Made by a program: the position numbers and the translations under genes | DNA from: Branchiostoma floridae | Taxonomy: Eukaryota; Chordata; Leptocardii; Amphioxiformes; Branchiostomatidae | DNA length: 64,000 bases | Reading direction: 5' to 3' | Assembly: GCF_000003815.2 (NCBI RefSeq) | Contig: NC_049993.1 | Span: forward strand, 16,386,897-16,450,896 | Shown: positions 61,941-64,000 of the stretch, in pieces | How the letters are laid out: the number at the start of each line of letters is the position of its first letter | Numbering within the stretch: position 1 is the first letter of the stretch | Notes under the pieces: generated by a model | Told to the model about the DNA's origin: nothing | Databases searched by the model: none | The model's input: only the letters and a program-made list of their open reading frames with translations

Positions 61941-62279
61941 CTATATCGATATTGTATATAATTTCATTCAAGGTCGTATCGGTTTTACTGAATGGTTTGG
62001 GAACGCATCTCAGTGTATCCCTGCTACCACAGTCGTGATAAATTGTACAAGGTCGAGTAAATGTCGCACAAGTTGGTGAGGAAAACAAAAGGTCGGATTC
62101 ACTTTGTACCACTTTGTACGGTTCCGCGTACGTAATTTTAGCGCACTTCGAACTTGACCTTGTTGCTAGGGTTATAGACAAGAAGAATATAGCGATCCTT
62201 CCCGGTGTAAGTAAATTAAGCCCATTAGTCTCATCTTATTAAGCAGAAACACTCGAAACTGGTATGTCACGTCTTAAGA

Positions 62280-62780
62280 TGATTTAACGGTCATATGCCG
62301 ACTAATGAATGCACGTACGTTGACACTTGCACATGTAAACACACACAGCTGCTCCTTGTTTTCATCATGGTGAACGTGCGGGTCATGACTGGGCCAATAA
62401 AGCCAAGGGCACAACCCACCGTACGTACAATTTGTCCGTGCGTTTTTTTGGGAGGTCACGTCCGCCACGTATTTCTGAAAACGTTCAGGCTGTACAGGGC
62501 AGGCTCGTCGCCCGCACTGGCACGTACGGGGGCGAATCCGCAGCCCGATGGCACACAAAGTTTTGCCTGCACGTAAAGTTCTACGGCGTGTCTGCGTGCT
62601 CCCAAATCCGTCGAATTCCCTACGAGTTCGTACGGAGGCGGTACTTACCACTTACGGATCCCCAAAGATTGCCCACGTTTTGGAACGTAGACAGCACGTA
62701 TTTGCACGTACGGCGGGTTGTGCCCTTAGCTTAATTAAGATATCTATGGGGCCCGCAGACCCCCGCACCTACAAAGGATC
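62280..62780. repeat. CpG- and ACGTA-rich segment
   Basis: Many CACGTA/ACGTAC words (for example near 62313, 62420, 62520, 62570, 62695 and 62707) in irregular array, with dense CpG. Frames on both strands stay open through composition. No domain or splice structure supports a gene; probably an unclassified repeat. Confidence 0.4.
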
Positions 62781-62799
62781 AGGTATTTTGGAAGTTACG

Positions 62800-64000
62800 T
62801 GAAGGTGAACATCATTAAATACAAATTATGCAATAAGTATCTCATTTGCATGAATAATAAAAAATTATGCTATAGCCTTTTTTCTTAAGATATAACGGTC
62901 AACTTCTGTCATTTGGCAGGAGGATGACCAACTATTACAATTTAAGTAAATAAGGACCATATTTGCATAAGAATGCTTGTAGATTGAATGGGTTCCCTAT
63001 TGACACACGCAGGCTCCAAATTTAATGAGAGAGGGCGATAAAACAATAAGATGGGTGAAAATATATACTAGTATTAGGATTTTCAAACTTAACACCATAA
63101 ACGTTTTAACAAGAAAATAAGCGATAAAACATGGTATCACAGCCAACATATGTATTTCAAATTCTGTATTCAAGAAGTCACAGAGTGCCGCTAGTGGTTA
63201 CAGTTAGTTATATTACATTGTACGACACGTTACACCTAACTTTTGCACATCTATCTGCAAGTGTTCTTTAAATCTATCCAGCGAAGACGATAACACTTAC
63301 TTGATGATACTGTACTTGGTGATAACAAATTCCACTCTATGATAATTCTGGGACAATACATCAATGCCTGGTGCTTAAGTTTTTATCCACACGCTCGCTT
63401 TAGTTTTGGGGTTCCAAGAGGATGCCATCCATATAATAACATGAACATGTTATATCTGTCCCTTATAAATCAACCAACCTGACATTAACAAGCACAAACA
63501 TTTACCACGTATACACATGTTTACATTTTCAAACACGTCTGTTTTTTTATAATCAAGTACATAATGAGCTTGTATGTTAGCATCATTGTAGATGATATGC
63601 TACAATGATGCTAACATACAAGCTCATTATGTACTTGTTATGATACCAATCATACTGATATTACAACGTAAAGAAAAAAGAAAAAGGGTATCACATCACA
63701 GTCAAAGCCTTGAAAGTTACACACATTATCATAATCCACATAGCACTACCATCAACTCAAACCTATTCAAACATATTTATCCATGTGCGTACTTATAGTT
63801 GCAATAAGAGTTTCGGCTAAAGCTATAGTATAATTATACAGTTAAACATTGTACAAACACACGTATATCAATAAACTGAACAACGAAGCCTCATGTTTAC
63901 TACACATTCTTGCATCAACTGTGAAAAGCATTGAGTTTGAGATACAGAAAGTCTGCCAGAAATTTTGCAAGACTGCTCGGAGTTCTGATTTGAACCTGAT
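62800..64000 (-). repeat. Fourth LRR-locus duplicate, 3' flank, runs off the window
   Basis: 62800-63160 matches 52240-52500 in direct orientation, starting with TTTGCAT-rich repeat DNA. 63170-64000 is the inverted match of 50650-51470 (for example TCCATATAATAACATGAACA and TATAGTATAATTATACAGTT). Orientation equals the broken minus-strand copy, so an LRR receptor coding region may begin just beyond 64000. A short palindrome (63548-63630, AATGAGCTTGTATGTTAGCA) lies inside it. Confidence 0.6.

Noticed and set aside
61657-62181. 174-aa ORF spanning the N gap
   Set aside because: Its frame runs through 100 placeholder Ns.

Overview
Organism and setting. This is animal nuclear DNA: short coding exons with GT/AG introns, dense nested mobile elements, and a LAR-type receptor tyrosine phosphatase whose second phosphatase domain is nearly vertebrate-like. 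LRR receptors in inverted duplications and several repeat families (for example copies rich in TTTGCATAATTAATGA) suggest an amphioxus (Branchiostoma) or a close invertebrate chordate. The species is inferred from general resemblance and was not tested.

Layout. (1) 1-7200: the last six exons of a LAR-type receptor phosphatase on + (D2 domain, stop at 4358-4360), then a probable long 3' UTR. (2) 7200-13350: intergenic DNA with repeats, two CTCF-like sites, a LINE fragment and an 841-bp direct duplication. (3) 13353-46485: one 33,133-bp DNA transposon with long, nearly identical terminal inverted repeats and a 7-bp target duplication. It carries a 17-exon, 951-aa KDZ (Kyakuja-Dileera-Zisupton) transposase (16111-26901, +). 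It also carries a 9-exon, 517-aa second gene (32576-39276, +) that looks like a homeodomain-like helix-turn-helix, an NLS, an HMG-box-like segment, a 14 x 8-aa repeat and a C-terminal chromodomain. At least eight other mobile elements sit inside it. They include a foldback of inverted 146-bp satellite arrays, hAT-like, pogo-like and Mutator-like non-autonomous elements, a LINE 3' end, a tRNA-derived SINE, and a 1.39-kb element that splits the right TIR.

(4) 48140-56610: an inverted pair of LRR transmembrane receptor genes, one intact (48711-50342, +) and one with a 1-nt frameshift (53589-54763, -), plus a 3'-end remnant. Another 3' portion, in the same orientation as the broken copy, runs off the window end. 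(5) 57400-61000, minus strand: a compact five-exon gene (TATA box, signal peptide, poly-A signal) for a 185-aa secreted protein. Its His and Asn-Cys-His-His-Tyr-Val motifs resemble the LRAT/NlpC-P60 permuted papain-like fold. Its introns hold a 5-bp-TSD hAT-type element, an internally deleted mariner and a 36-bp hairpin insertion. (6) 61000-64000: a 100-N assembly gap, repeats and the last LRR-family duplicate.

How the parts fit. The transposase and chromodomain gene lie between the same TIRs on the same strand, and every exon joins in frame. The near-identical TIRs imply recent movement. The simplest reading is a potentially autonomous giant KDZ element whose second protein binds DNA and chromatin, perhaps for target choice or as a transposition cofactor; that role is inferred. 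Gene models were assembled by eye from splice sites and reading phase, without transcripts or database searches.
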